A stretch of 64,000 bases of DNA. Origin: Chrysoperla carnea (Eukaryota > Arthropoda > Insecta > Neuroptera > Chrysopidae). This document shows positions 1 to 13,444 of the stretch, piece by piece. The stretch's first letter is position 1. The number at the start of each line of letters is the position of its first letter. A program made the position numbers and the translations under genes. A model generated the notes under the pieces. It had not been told where the DNA came from. It saw nothing but the letters and a program-made list of their open reading frames with translations, and searched no databases. The stretch lies in NCBI RefSeq assembly GCF_905475395.1, contig NC_058337.1, positions 130,779,960 through 130,843,959 of the forward strand, read 5' to 3'.

Positions 1-1209
1 GTGATTTATTAAGTGGCCACGAGACGGAATTTAATTGGGCTTACGGCTCGATTAGGTTAAAGGAAACTCGCAAGAATTACACAGATTTTGTTATGAGTAA
101 GATAATGATTCTCTTTCTGTAAATGATTTACAATGATCGAGCAATGTTGTAAATTTAGGAAGAAAATGGTGATTTAGGACATTGTACCCAAATATCTATC
201 GGAAACCTTGAAGAGAAATACGATTATATTTTTTTCCAAAGTTTGGAATACTAAATATTTTTAAAAATTTATATTTATATATATTTTTTTCTAAAATTTA
301 TATTTTTAAATTATTGCAAAAAAACAATTGCCAAAAATTACACCAATTTTATTAATAAAAAAATAAATAAATAAATAAAAGAAATTTTAATATATATAAA
401 AATAATAAATAATAATTTTAGAATAACAATTTGCACAATTTAAAAAATAAATAAAAAATAAAATATATTTATTACGATTGTATTTTAATGATGAATTCAT
501 TCGATGTGGCATCGACTATAAAATAAATTATATATGGTAAATTTTCAATAAAACAATATTAAATGCTTTACGACAGTTTCTAAATAGAAAAAATATTAGA
601 AAAAATATTAATATTATACCTATGGAAATTTACAATATAAATAACCCCATTATTTGACTGTAATAACTACATAACGGCCTGTGTTCTTTCGAACTGAACA
701 TTCGCACTCTACTTTTCTCTTGTGTTTGGGAATTGAAGGTAAAAAATATTTATAACACTCAAAAAAATATTTATCACAAATACATAATTATTTTTACCCA
801 CACATTCATATAAATCCAAATATAAACATTTCTTTTTACCTACATTAACGACTAAAATTTCTGATAGCTTCGTTTAGTTCATTCACAGATGACGAGACTG
901 TTATTCTCAATATACTTTAGGATATATGAGTGTCAGCGAAAGTTCAGTTCGGGTGAACGCAGCCAATAATCGTTAATATAAAAATATTTTTATTTAATAG
1001 ATTTTTAATAAATTTTAATTATTGTCAATATTTTTTATTTAAAAATATTTTGAATCGAGTGTTTTTATAGCAAGTTGGGTCTGTAAAAAAAAAGATAAAA
1101 ATTGAAGAAAAATAATTAAAAAATTCCGTTTTCGCCTTTCTATTTTGAGGTATTTAATTTAAAACATGAAATATTATTTTGCCGTTCAATAATTATTTTG
1201 GCCACAAAA

Positions 1210-1405
1210 TGCAAGTAAAACCTTCAACAAGGTTTTTTAAGCCCTTCTTGCAACTTAATCGTGTTCAAGCAACTTTGAACATTTTTAGACTATATTCAAT
1301 ATATTTCTGTATCAAAATTGCCTATATTTAAAAACTATTAAGATACAAAAAATTATCTGTGAATACAAAATTTATGGGTCTTGTTGAGGGTTTTACTGGT
1401 ATTTA
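1210..1405. repeat. Short inverted repeat, possible small MITE
   Basis: The left end reads AGTAAAACCTTCAACAAG and the right end CTTGTTGAGGGTTTTACT, which are near-perfect reverse complements about 195 bp apart. The interior has no open frame. I cannot define a target-site duplication, so the assignment to a transposon class is open. Confidence 0.4.
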
Positions 1406-4400
1406 GAGGTTAAAATAATACTGGAACTGCATATTTATATTATTTTTTCCCATAATTTAATTTCGTATTAGATATTATTTACGGGTACCGAAAACCTTGT
1501 TTAAACATTAATAACTTAAAACTTCCATAAATTTTATCGATACTATATCAAATTTTGATTCTTTTCGACTCTTCAATTATTCGTCCAATTATGTACACTC
1601 CTAACTTGTAACGAAACGAGAATAAAAACAAATTTTTTGCACAATTGACAAACATTTTTGAAAAAAGTTTCTTATTGTACATAGAAATTAATTAAGTTAA
1701 AATAATAATTTATTTTTTGTATCAATGTAAAAAAAGTTTATTAAACATTGAAGGTTGAATATTATCAGATGATTTTTAATTATATATATTCGTATAAAAG
1801 ATTGCAAGGAGACTAGACATATCCCAAATGGAAAGGTACTAACCATTTGTTTTTTAATTTTAGTAAAACATTTTTTAATACGATCATTTTATACGCTAAT
1901 TTTAATGAAGCTGGGTAACCCAAAAAATCATCTCTTCAGAGTAACGAAAATTTTTTCTTTCTACCGTTCATCTAGAACCCAACCCAACTCTAAATTTGTA
2001 ATATTTACAAAAAGGGGGCCGATGAAAATCCTTTCTTCAGTATTTTGTAAACTTTTATTATAGTGAAACAAAAATTCTCAAAATGAAGAAAAAACAGCTT
2101 TTTATTCTGAAAACAACTAACTATTTAGAAAGAATTTTAAAAATGCTATAAATGTGTATATGTTTATCTATATATATATTTATTAATATCAAACAAAAAA
2201 AAAAAAACGAAACAAATCAAGTGTCAAATTCTAATTTTTAGAAACAAAAACGAATTTTTAAAACCAAAAAAAAAAAAATAGATATAAAAAAATATATTTC
2301 TTAGAATTACAATTGTTCTGAAAAAAGTAATTTTTTAAATCAATTATGAAAAAAAAATTATATTCACACATCATTATGACGTTTTATTATGCTGCAATAG
2401 TTCCTAACAAAATTTTAAAAAGAAAAACATTTCAAAATTGCAAAAAAATTCATCTTAATGTCTTCGAAAATTATTCTTAACACTTTAAAAAAAAAATTTC
2501 TATTGAATTTTTTTGCGTTCAAAATCAAAAAATAATTTAAAAAAAAAAAAAAAATATTAGAAAAAATTTTATTAGAAATCGAATTTGCTCAAAATTTTTA
2601 AAATATCTTACTTTAGTATTTAGATATTACATATTACCTACAAAAAAAAATTCCTATTTTCGAAAAATTGCATTAAAAGTGTTAAAAATCAAATTTTAGT
2701 CGACATTTTATTTAAAAAAAAAAAAAAAACTATAAATAATCATACAAAAAACTCTTGTCACTTAGTGGCAAATCAAAAAAAAAAAATAAAATTGTATAAC
2801 ATAATTTCATACGTCCAAAAAAAGCATATCTGTGTTCCCTAAGTAGACAAAAATTTCAAAAATGATCAATGTTCTTTATTAGTTTAGCAAAAAAATATTC
2901 TATATTTATCAACAAAAAAAACTTTCTAACAAAAACAAAAATCTTCTATATATATCGTTATCAATACGCTTGTTGCAAATACTAAAAAAATGTTGCAAAA
3001 ATTATCTTTAAAAAGAAAATATATTTAAAAAAAATTTAAAAGACTTATTTATTTTTTTGAATTTTAGCATCAAAGTTTATTAAATAGTATTTTAAAAAAT
3101 TTAAAGAAATTATATATTTTGAAATAAAGAAAAACTGATGTTTTATCCATGAACACAGCGATTTTTAAGTCAATATATCTATCAAGTTGAAAAAGAAATT
3201 AAGAATTGATTCTTTCAGTTTTTTTGATTCAAGTCAAAAATAACTAATGAGCAGCAGAGCTCCATCACTAAGGTAGGTTAGGTTAGAGTGGCTATCTTGG
3301 GGTGGGACACACTTAGATCATTGGGTCCGTTGTGATACAGAAAAAAGGGTTGATTCATCTCCGGCCACTATTCCATGAACAATTTGGATGTATTTTAAAA
3401 CAGCAGGAGTACTTTGACGTCAACGGACTTCAGGTCGAAAAGGTCATCAAAAAGAGGTTGGCTCAAATAGATCCATCTCCTCGTGGCAAGAGATGAACAG
3501 TGGCAGAGATGTTGAGACATAATTTCTTCTACCTCCCCGCTGTAGCAATTCCCACAATAGTTCTAATACACAATTTTGCTAATAGAGACTCTTGGAAGTG
3601 ATATAAGATCTTCGGAACGCCTACGATTGTAGTCAGACCATATCTGTCTTGTAGTACCACAAGTATGTTCCTCCCTTCATCTAAAATTTACCTTTTTGAT
3701 ACATTTTCTTGAAGGAGCAGTTTACAATTCAAAGTCAAATTAATTTATATACCTAAACTAAACTAATTTGTATTTCCTAAAAATAGGTATTAGGTTCAAC
3801 TTATGAATTATAAAAACTTAATATGAGAAAAATGATGTAATAAATTGAAGAAAAATAAAATTATTGCTGATTTGACAAGAGTGATATAATTTTGTTACGG
3901 CGATACTACCTTAATTAGTAACTACACTACCTTAACTCAGTGATGATTATTTGTTGGACACTTCTTGGAACAAGGGGAAGTACATAATATATTTCATATT
4001 CTAAATAGGTACAATTTCTGAAAAAGATCAATTCTTGAATTTTTTTCCATTTACAAATCTACTGGTTAATTAATTAATTGTCAATTCAGAGTAATTATTT
4101 TTAAGTGTTAAATAAATCTCTATAGAAAAACATGTTTTAAAAAAAGAAAATTGCATATATGTATATCTTTAAACCTAATCGATAAGCAAAAAAAAAATAT
4201 CTGTTCTCAAAAAAAAAAAAATATCTGTTAAAATATATCTCTCTCAGTGAAAAAGAATTATTTTCTGTACAGAGACAATAAACATTTCAAAAGTATGGCT
4301 AATTTGCTTGAAAATATTCAACAACGATATATTCTTTTTTATTTAAATATGACTTTTTCACTGTGGACACTGAATTCATGTAAAATCTGTAATAGCTAAC

Positions 4401-4674
4401 CGAGAATAAATTTTTGTGTAAAAAAAATGGATTTATTGTGAGTTTAAAAAAAAAATTATATAAAAAAAGAAAAAAAAACTTTAAATAAATGTTGAATTAA
4501 AAAAATATTTTTTATTTTTATTTACTATACCGCTTTCATCATTAATCAATAGAACTTTTCCAAAAATGATCCAATCGTAACAAGGAATTCAGACAATTCT
4601 ATGGCCATTAACCGTTTCTGTTGGCTGCTATAAATTCCCAAAATTGTCGATATTTAACCAACTGTTTCATACTA

Positions 4675-4948
4675 GAACAGGCGCTAGATAAAGTTGAGTG
4701 TACAAAATTCGAGGGCCACATTTTGTCAATTGATTCTTGTTCGGAAAAGCTTTTAGATTAATATTCCGGATGTTGCCCTCAACAGTATTGGTCAAATCTT
4801 TGTATATCCCTCCCCGTCCCAGAAACAGTTAAATGCCAATTTTTCGACCCAAATAAAGCTACCCGAAGTTTTTTGGATAATTTTACGTCAAACAGGTAGG
4901 TACCTTGTGATTTTTTCACTAAAATTCATCTTTATCTAGCGCCTGCTC
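4675..4948. mobile_element. TA-flanked MITE (274 bp)
   Basis: Terminal inverted repeats of about 18 bp: GAACAGGCGCTAGATAAAG on the left and CTTTATCTAGCGCCTGCTC on the right, with one mismatch. Both ends are flanked by TA, the target duplication of Tc1/mariner-type transposons. The interior lacks a transposase frame, so it is non-autonomous. Confidence 0.8.
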
Positions 4949-5464
4949 TATAATGATCAATTGCCTTGTGATTATTTTTAGCTGGCGACTAAACGGGGGA
5001 GAGTTATAAGTTAAACGTTAAAGAGGCGATGATCCTTAACGTTAAAGAGGCGCCTGAGTAGATTTCCTAAAAAAACTCTCGATCAAATTACCTTCCAAAC
5101 AAAAAAAGAAAAATCCAAATCAGTTCAACTGTTTAAGAGCTACGATGCCACAAACGAATTGATCAGACTTGATTTTATGCCGGGGATTTCTTTAAATTTG
5201 TAATTCAATACAATTTGATTTTGATTGGTCACACCGACCAATTGTCTCTGTAGGTGATTATTAAACTTCTATTTTGTAAATACCCCGCTAATAATCATAA
5301 GAAAATAAGTAAAAAAAAATCACTTAGAAAGACGATATATAAGATTATGTTTATGAATCAGTTAGTTGACCTTGTGTGGTTTTCTTCTCTTATCTCTCTT
5401 CTCTTTATTCATTTTAATTTATAATTTTTGTAAACAGTGATTTGCATACAGTTTCGTTTAAACG

Positions 5465-8400
5465 ATGATTGTGAATATGTCAAAATTTTTTATCATAATT
5501 ACCGGTAAGAATGTTATTTTTCAATTATCTTATCTCTTGTAGTGAAAGGTGATCCAATTTCCGTTTCCTATGTTCGAATCGCAAAATTAGAATGCTGTGA
5601 ATAGTTTCGCTTGTTTCAAATGTTAGTTTGAAACGTTCCATTTACGATATGAACCGTTTCACTATGACGGTCAACAAAGCTTAACGCTTAAATTGTTCAC
5701 TCGTTCTACAGAAATAACAATTTTGTAAGAACTGTGTATTTACGCCATTACTTAGATTTCTTTTTGTTGGGTTTATAAAGATTCAATTCTATATCAACAA
5801 ACCAACAACGTTGTAGCAACTAAAAGCTAACATCCGCCAAGTTATAGCCGACATAATTCCCCGCCGAAACTTGCGAAAAGTTATAGAAAATTACCTCGAA
5901 ACGAATAAACTGTAGCAGAAAATCATTGGGACGGAATCATTTTTCATTTTTAATGGAGTATACTTAATATTAGATTAATAAAAATACGACTTTTTTAAAT
6001 TAAAGTTAGGAAACTTTATTGGGATCATCCTTTATAATTTCGATTAAAAAAGTTCGGAATGTATTAAAGAAATGCATCAAAAAAGGGTTTCATATCCACA
6101 GCCTTAATATTTTTTAAATTTTTACTAAAAAACGTAATAGAGAAACGACCTAGGCTAGGAAATCTTTCATTTTTTAAAATATCAACTATTACTTAATAAC
6201 TTTTTGTGATATTTTAGTTCAATTAATAATTGTGGTCACATTATGCCAATGCCAGAAAATTAATGATACTCAATTATGCAGGTAATGTATGACCATGAAT
6301 TCCAAAAAATTTTTGTCTTCAGTCTTAATCATTTTCTAAATCTTCACCCATTTATTGGCCACCTTTCATCAAGCACCAAAAATTCAAACATATCTAAATT
6401 TTAACAAAAATATTAAATACAAAGAAAGTTGAGTTTGTGGATTTGAAAATTAATTACTAGAGAGAAAGATTATACGAGATTTGCTCAGATACCTCAATTT
6501 GTGGTAGTTCAATTCAGTTATCATTTTGATTTTTAAGCTAAGTAGTATGAATCTTAAATACAAGTGAAATTTACAAAATTCAAAAACCCTCGAAAAAAAG
6601 TTCGGGTACGGAACCCTAAACTCGCACTTGAAACATAGCTAAGAACACTCGCCTATAAATTACCTTTCAAACGAAACCAAAAAACATTAAAATCGGTTCT
6701 TCTGTTTAGGCGCTTTGATGCACAAGACAGATAGACAGACAGACACACATAGCGGTCAAACTTATAACACCCCTTTTTTAGTTCGGGGGCTAATAAAGAC
6801 ATCATTTTATGAAAGTTTTGTCACATTTACGCTTTAAAAATTTTATGTTAATAATAATAAAGTCTTTATTTCTAGAAAATTAAACTTACAGAATATTTAT
6901 ACTTTCAAAAAATGGTACTCATTTTCAAATCCAAACCGTTTTAGATTTTAGATTTAGGTTTATGGTGGAAGTAATGGGAAATTTGAGTCACATACCATAC
7001 TTGTACATGGCATCGATCGATAATCGATAATTTAAGTGTTTTATAAAAGATTAATTCGTTAAGACTAGGATTTTTTTTGAAATGCAATGAACCTTTAAAG
7101 ATAATGATAAACTATAATTTTTAGTGATAACGAATTCAATTGTAATAATACACAATGTATTTTAAAAACACAAGTTTGTGATGGCAAATACGATTGTAGG
7201 AATAGAAATGATGAAACTTATGAACTTTGTGAAAATAAAAAGTAAGTAATTTTTGTTTTATTCTTTGATTACCGTTCTGAGAATATTGGACAGTTTATTT
7301 TAAGACGTCTGAATATGGAGTGTTGTCAGCAACGGAAAAACTGTCTGGCAACTATAATTTATATTGCTAAAAGGACATTTCCTTGGAAAGGTCTCATGAA
7401 TAATATTGATTTGTGTACCATTTTCTTTACCGAGTATATTATCTAAGGCGAAAATAATTTTCAAATATTTTTTTTCTAGATGTAAAATTGATGAATTTTC
7501 TTGTTCAAATGGGGCTTGTGTGCCAATTAAATCCGTATGTAATAGAGTTAATGATTGCGCAGATGGATCAGATGAAGCTGATTGTAATCCTAAAACGGTA
7601 AAATGCGAGTAAGTACATCAAAAAATTGTTAATATTTAACTATATTCGTATGCAGGTTTCGTAAATAGCTATGGATTCAAAATTAAATTTTAAGCTAGAG
7701 TTTCATATTTAAACACCTACTGATTACCTAAAGCAAGGAATGTATAGCGTTCCAAACCCTATCGTCAGTCTTTCTACAACGATGTAACTTCAATGATTAT
7801 CTGTTTGGACGATATAAAATGGTCCCAACTTTTGATACATTTATGAAAAAAATGTCTTGAAACTGTTAACTGTAATGATATTTGAAAAATACTTCTTTAA
7901 AAATAATTCCTATTTCAGAAATCAATGGATGAAGGCTTGTTTATCAGGTGATTGCATTTCACTTGATAAAATTTGTGACGGATTCAAAGATTGCCCTGAT
8001 AATTCTGATGAAACTTATTCGGTCTGTTCGAATTTTACGTAAGTAAAAAAATCTTGCCAAACTTAAAAAAACTCGTAATTTACTGTAGATTCCATATATT
8101 TTCATTCCTTTCACAAAAGTTAAAAAAAGTTCATATAAACATCTGAACATTTCATTTACGAAATACATAGTAATATGACTTTTTATACCATGTATATATG
8201 AAATATACATAGTATTATAAGTTTAGTCCCAAGTTTGTAACGCCTAAAAATATTGATGCTACAAAAAAAAATTGGTATAGGTGTTCATAAAATCACCTAA
8301 TTAATCCATTTCCGGTTGTCCGTCCGTCCGTCCGTCCGTCTGTGGACACGATTACTCAAAAACGAAAAGAGATATCAAGCTGAAATTTACAGCGTGCTTA

Positions 8401-11400
8401 GGACGTAAAAAGTGAGGTCAAGTTCGTAAATGAGCAACATGGGTCAATTGGGTCATGGGTCCGTAGTACCCATCTTGTAAACCGTTAGAGATAGAATAAA
8501 AGTTTAAATCTAAAAAATGTTCCTTACAAAAAAATAAACAACTTTTGTTTGAAATATTTTTTTGTAAAGATTATTGTTTACCCGCGACAGCGCAAATTAG
8601 TTCAGAACATAATTGATATGTTAACACATAACACATAGTATCAATTATTTGCATAGCAACAGCATTGTATATTTAAAACATATACGTCATTTATAACATT
8701 GTATTATTTGTTTGTGTATAACATATACACTATAGTAACTGATGAAGTGAGAAGAAAGATACACGTGCTAGGTACTTAGTGTAGTAAAGTGACAATCTGT
8801 CTTTACTTGCATAACGTAAAAACAAATATACAATACTTTAAACTTATTACCTTATGTATATAATAACGTGAGTCAATGTGATTCAATTCCATTAAAACAA
8901 ATATACTTTTGATCTAAGATCTAACCAATCTATTATATATTATATATTAAGTTTAGTCCCAAGTTTGTAACGCTTAAAAATAATGATGCTAGGAATAAAA
9001 TTTTGTCATAGGTGTTCATAAAATCACCTAATTAGTCCATTTACGGTTGTCCGTCCGTCCGTCCGTCTGTGGACACAATAACTCAAAAACAAAAAAAGAT
9101 ATCGAGCTGAAATTTTTACAGCGTACTCAGGACGTGAAAAGTGAGGTCAAGTTCGTAAATGAGCATCATAGGTCAATTGGGTCTTGGGTCCGTAGGACCC
9201 ATTTTGTAAACCGTTAGAGATAGAACAAAAGTTTAAACGTAAAAAATTTTCCTTATCAAAAAATAAACAACTTTTGTTTGAAACATTTTTTCGTAAACAT
9301 CACTGTTTACCCGTGAGGGCGACAATTAGGGCGGAAATTTTATAATATGTACTATACTTGATTATCAGTTATGTATGTGTCACATGTTGGTATATGTAAT
9401 GTGATAAAGAAATCAACACTGACTATACATTATAGGTATTTCAACAATTAACTCAGTCAATTGTTTGTTTTCATTTGTTTTTTAAAATTCAACAGATAAT
9501 TTTCATTCTATTTGAATCTTTTTTTTTCGAAACTTTTTCAATGTATACCTTACAAATTTTTTTATTTTTGAATAGATGCCCAGGGTATTTGTTTACATGT
9601 AAATATGGAGCATGTGTAGACCCAAGTAGTCGTTGCAATGGGGTACCCGACTGCATAGATTACTCAGATGAAATTAATTGTGGACATGATATTGATATCA
9701 CAAAGGCAATTTGTGGGTAAGAAATGTTACTTAATAAGAATAAAATTCCAAGCTGAAAAATTCTAACGAAAACAACTTTTAGAGTCGAATCCAAAAAATT
9801 TAATTTTGATCTATCACATCCAAATTTTATCCAATTTTGATAAACCAAGTATGTAATCCTAATAAATTTATGTCATACTTTTCAAATTTGTGATCAAAAT
9901 TAACCTAGCTCCAATAGGTTTGCAGAATGTGGAGTCCTGGTCTCGGAATTAAACACATAAGTGATAGCTAGCGAAAAACTGATATCACAGCTGAAAAGAA
10001 TGACCCAAAATTAGTGGGTTTCAAGCAAAATGCCAATAAGATCGGATCAAATTTGTCTGTGTTATCAAAAAAATTGAATTTTTTACATGATGACGTCATG
10101 AGAATCCAAAAAATTGAATTTTGTGCTATCACATCCAAATTTTATCCAATTTTGATAAACCAAGTAAGTAATCCTACTAAATTTGGGTCATACTTTTCAA
10201 ATTTATAATCAAAATTAACCTAGCTCTAATAAGTAAGATTTCGTTCTGGTTAATTTTTTTATTTTTTACTTTTATCATAGGGAAAATCATTTTCAATGTA
10301 ACAGCGGTTTATGCATAAAAAAGGAAAATCTTTGTAACGGAATTCGAGATTGTGATGATGGTTCGGATGAAACATACCGGCAATGTAAGAACACCATATG
10401 CGCTCCAAAAATACACCGTTGTAAATATGGGGCCTGTGCAGATCAATTTAAATGTGTTAATTCTGTCCAGCCACAGCACATAATACCAATGTAAATACGA
10501 TCTCTATCCATGTATATTGCTTCCATACAAAATTTTGTTTGTTTTTCAAGAATTCCTTTAATGGATTGTTTGTTCCCACAACAACCAGCAAATGGAGTTA
10601 TGAAAACCAGTAATGGTAAAACATATAATTTGAATGAAATTGTACCAGAATGGACAATTTTAACTTATTCATGTAATGAAGGATATTCCTTAGGAACAGA
10701 TCAGGCAGTGATTGTTTGTGCTAATAAAAAATGGACTAATCCATTCCCAACATGTAAAAGTAAGTTGTGTTAAATTGATTTGCCAAATTAATATTTCTTT
10801 ATTTCGACACTCGTCTTCGGAATCTTGACTTCGATGCACCTTTTCAAACCTGCCACTCAAGCAGATGACAGATTTCTCTCAAACTGCCCAACCTCACTCT
10901 GTCATTAAACCAGCATTATTAGCCAAGCAGGCCAATAAGCTTCTAAGACTTTCATTCTTATCCATAGTTTCAAACCCTTCCGTAGTCACATATAGTTCAA
11001 ATTATAATCCCAATTACATTCTGATTTTATTTGCCATTTACTTTTGATTTTTGGAATTTAAAAATGCAAAATTTATGTTTCACTGCGACAAAATTATTCA
11101 GAGAATAAATTATCAAAATTGGTGCAACGTCATATATTCATGCCTAGTCATTTTCAAATTGATCTTTTGATTTTCGATTAATTGTTTCGATGATTTTGTA
11201 GAAATTTGTCCACCTTTAAGTACAAGAAGTCATGAAATTGAATGTCATTATCGGCAAACACCAGTGCCATGCAATGAATCATACACTGGGACAATTGCGA
11301 ATGTCAAATGTAAAGATTCATTTGAGCTAAAAGATTTTATTTATCAACCCTACAATGGAATAGAATGTGGTTATGATGGTACCTGGAGTGATAAATTGTA

Positions 11401-13444
11401 CGATTGTAATCCAAGTAAGTTATATTGCTTTTAACGAATACCATTTTCTACACCCATCACGTAGCCTCATGAGTGCTGAATTTACAACCATCATGGCTCC
11501 CAGGCAAATCTTTTGTTTAGATTCGGTTTTTTTCTCGGTCATGGTAAATTTACCTAAGATCCTAGTCGTAGCTCTTTAACCAAAAAATTTCCTACCTCGT
11601 TTCACTTTCCTTCTATAGGTCCTCGCAAACTTACCTGGGGCCTCACGGAAGCCCTTTCATTTTTGGTGGACCCGTGTAGTGGCATGTTTAGCCACCTAAG
11701 TTGGCCACCATAACTCAAGTTCAGTTAGTAAATGCATTACCGGAAATATCCTCGAGTGATTCAATATAAATCTAAATGAACCTATTCTCCTGAGATGTAC
11801 AATCTAACGTCGGGAAACAAACCCTCCTTTGTTGCTTACTGAGCCCTCTGTTCAAAAATTATTAACCTAGCAAAAAGTGACTGAATTCATACAATGCCCC
11901 AGTCACCGATTCAACAACTGAAATCGATATCCTTTGAGATGATGAATTATAGATTCTTATGACATCCCCCCCCCCCCCCACAAATTATTATAGTAGACTA
12001 GAAATATTAAAATTTTAATAAAATTAACCAATTTTGTGAATAGTTTGTGGTACTTTAACACCGAAAGGACAACCATTAGTTGTAAATGGATTTACTGCAT
12101 TAAAAGGTGAATTTCCATGGCATGCCGGACTTTATTTTAGAGAAACGAAAAAAGACAATTATGAACAACGATGTGGAGGTACAATAATTACGGAAAATAT
12201 TATATTATCTGCTGCACATTGTTTCTGGGATTTTCAAAATGACAAACCAAATCTACAAATAAAAAAGTGGGCAGTGGCAGTTGGTAAATTATATCGAGAT
12301 TGGTATCACAATAAAGATCGTGGCCAAAAATATCAGGTATTAAGGAGAATTTCTTTCTTATAAAAATAGTCAAACCTGCAATTTTTCTATTTATATTAAG
12401 AAACTGGAAATGTTAATAATTAGGAAAGTTGCAATGCAATTAAAATATTTCCTATTTTTTTTTTTTTTTTTTTTGGCAGATTAAACAAGTTATTTTACCA
12501 AAGAAATTCCAAGCTGCGGATAGTAATTTTGCTTATGATATTGCTATTATAATATTAAAGAAAACAATCAAATTATCACCTTTTGTACGTCCAGCTTGCA
12601 TCGATTGGAGTAAAGAATTGTATCAAAGTATATTTGTCAATGGATCACTTGGTTTGGTATGTTAAATTAGTCAATATAACCCAGGAGCTCATGACAAAAA
12701 AGATCGATATTTGGATGCTTGTTAATGGATGGAAAGCCTTTTAGTAGAGACAGCTCCGGGACTAGGAAAGGGGGCAAACCGGTTTAAAAAAAAGTGGATC
12801 TGAGACTGAGTATAGGGAGTTATTTTAAATCATTTTGTATTTATCTCACAATCACTACCAGCAGGAGCAACACATTTTACTCCAAAAGCTCTTATAACGT
12901 CGACCTTATTTGTCGTCGAATCCTGGGCTAAAATAAATTTCGTATGATTAAGAGACGCAATAGATAACATTTCATTTCAGGAAAAATAGATTCCTATACA
13001 CATAATTTACATATATTTCAGATGGCTGGTTGGGGCTCAACAGAAGAATTTGGGCCACCAGCTGAAATTTTAAAAGCAGTAAAACTACCGTATATCGACT
13101 ATGAAACTTGTTTTCAACAAGTACCAGAAACTTTCCGTCCATTCATAACTTTTGATACAATTTGTGCAGGTTATCGAAATGGTTAGTTTGTGTCGGTTAT
13201 TGAAAAATTAATTCATTCGGATTTTAAGAATATTCCTTCTATTTTAGGAACGAGCAGTTGTACGGGTGATAGTGGCGGTGGACTTGCATTTAAAAAGTAT
13301 AATAGATATTTTATCGGAGCAGTTGTAAGCGCAAATCCAGGGAAAGGTGGTAGAACTTGTGATTCATATCAATATGGGACATTTACAAGTGTTCCTCAAC
13401 ATTTAAGTTTTATCATGGAAGCCGAACGAGAAAATAGATTATAA
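5465..13444 (+). CDS. modSP: Modular serine protease (modSP / HP14-like), 13 exons
   Basis: Secreted multidomain serine protease of the family that starts the insect Toll and prophenoloxidase cascades after microbial recognition (family knowledge). Exons: 5465-5504, 6218-6281, 7125-7241, 7480-7608, 7919-8038, 9576-9716, 10281-10490, 10551-10759, 11202-11414, 12044-12336, 12480-12656, 13022-13181, 13248-13444. All phases join, giving 689 aa. Order: signal peptide (about 1-26); five LDL-receptor class A repeats, mostly one per exon; a sixth, truncated LDLa in exon 7; a Sushi/CCP domain (exon 8); a Cys-rich Wonton-like domain (exon 9); and an S1 protease domain from about residue 427. The triad is visible: His473 in SAAHC, Asp532 in YDIAI, Ser633 in TGDSGGG. 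The activation site PL|VVNG follows Leu rather than Arg/Lys, and position 189 (chymotrypsin numbering) is Ser, which implies chymotrypsin-like rather than tryptic specificity. AATAAA lies at 13699-13704. The gene looks intact. Confidence 0.93.
6580..6800. repeat. Dispersed repeat fragment in modSP intron 2
   Basis: This stretch (GGGTACGGAACCCTAAACTCGC, then a run of CAGACAGACAGACAC and a tail ending near CACCCCTTTTTTAGTTCGGG) resembles a dispersed arthropod repeat. Related pieces occur at about 5050-5190 and 57790-57850, where the phrase CTCGATCAAATTAC recurs. No coding frame is present and I cannot assign a class. Confidence 0.4.
8186..8620 (+). repeat. Dispersed repeat family A, copy 1 (modSP intron 5)
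   Basis: Begins near ACCATGTATATATGAAATA and then AAGTTTAGTCCCAAGTTTG; contains a (CCGT)n run at 8317-8340 followed by TGTGGACACGATTACTC. It is the first of two direct copies in the same intron; a third lies inverted at 20345-20900. Non-coding, class unknown. Confidence 0.75.
8945..9470 (+). repeat. Dispersed repeat family A, copy 2 (modSP intron 5)
   Basis: Same order of blocks as copy 1 (AAGTTTAGTCCCAAGTTTG, the CCGT run, GTGAGGTCAAGTTCGTAAAT, ACCCATTTTGTAAACCGTTA). It extends to a 3' end containing ACAATTAACTCAGTCAATTGT, a small hairpin shared with the copy at 20345. The two copies account for most of the length of the 1.5-kb intron 5. Confidence 0.78.
9760..10240 (+). repeat. ~314-bp satellite-like repeat, about 1.5 units (modSP intron 6)
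   Basis: The phrase AACCAAGTATGTAATCCTA appears near 9845 and again, slightly changed, 315 bp later near 10160. The blocks between include GATCGGATCAAATTTG, GATGACGTCATGAGAATCC and TTAACCTAGCTCTAATA. The same monomer recurs at 15655-16440 and 58110-58620. Confidence 0.8.

Larger units (their letters stand above)
1..5464. other. AT-rich upstream intergenic region, no supported gene
   Basis: Very AT-rich, full of A and T runs, with no open frame joined by convincing splice sites. It contains a repeat-like stretch at about 3265-3720 that begins with two TTAGG-like units, an inverted repeat at about 1210-1405, a MITE at 4675-4948 and a fragment of a dispersed repeat near 5050-5190. A short segment at about 850-925 resembles 25880-25950. 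The first exon of an unseen upstream gene could lie here, but nothing supports one. Confidence 0.6.

Noticed and set aside
3268-3290. TTAGG-like repeats (GGTAGGTTAGGTTAG)
   Set aside because: Only two or three units, inside an ordinary repeat; not a telomere or a telomeric insertion.
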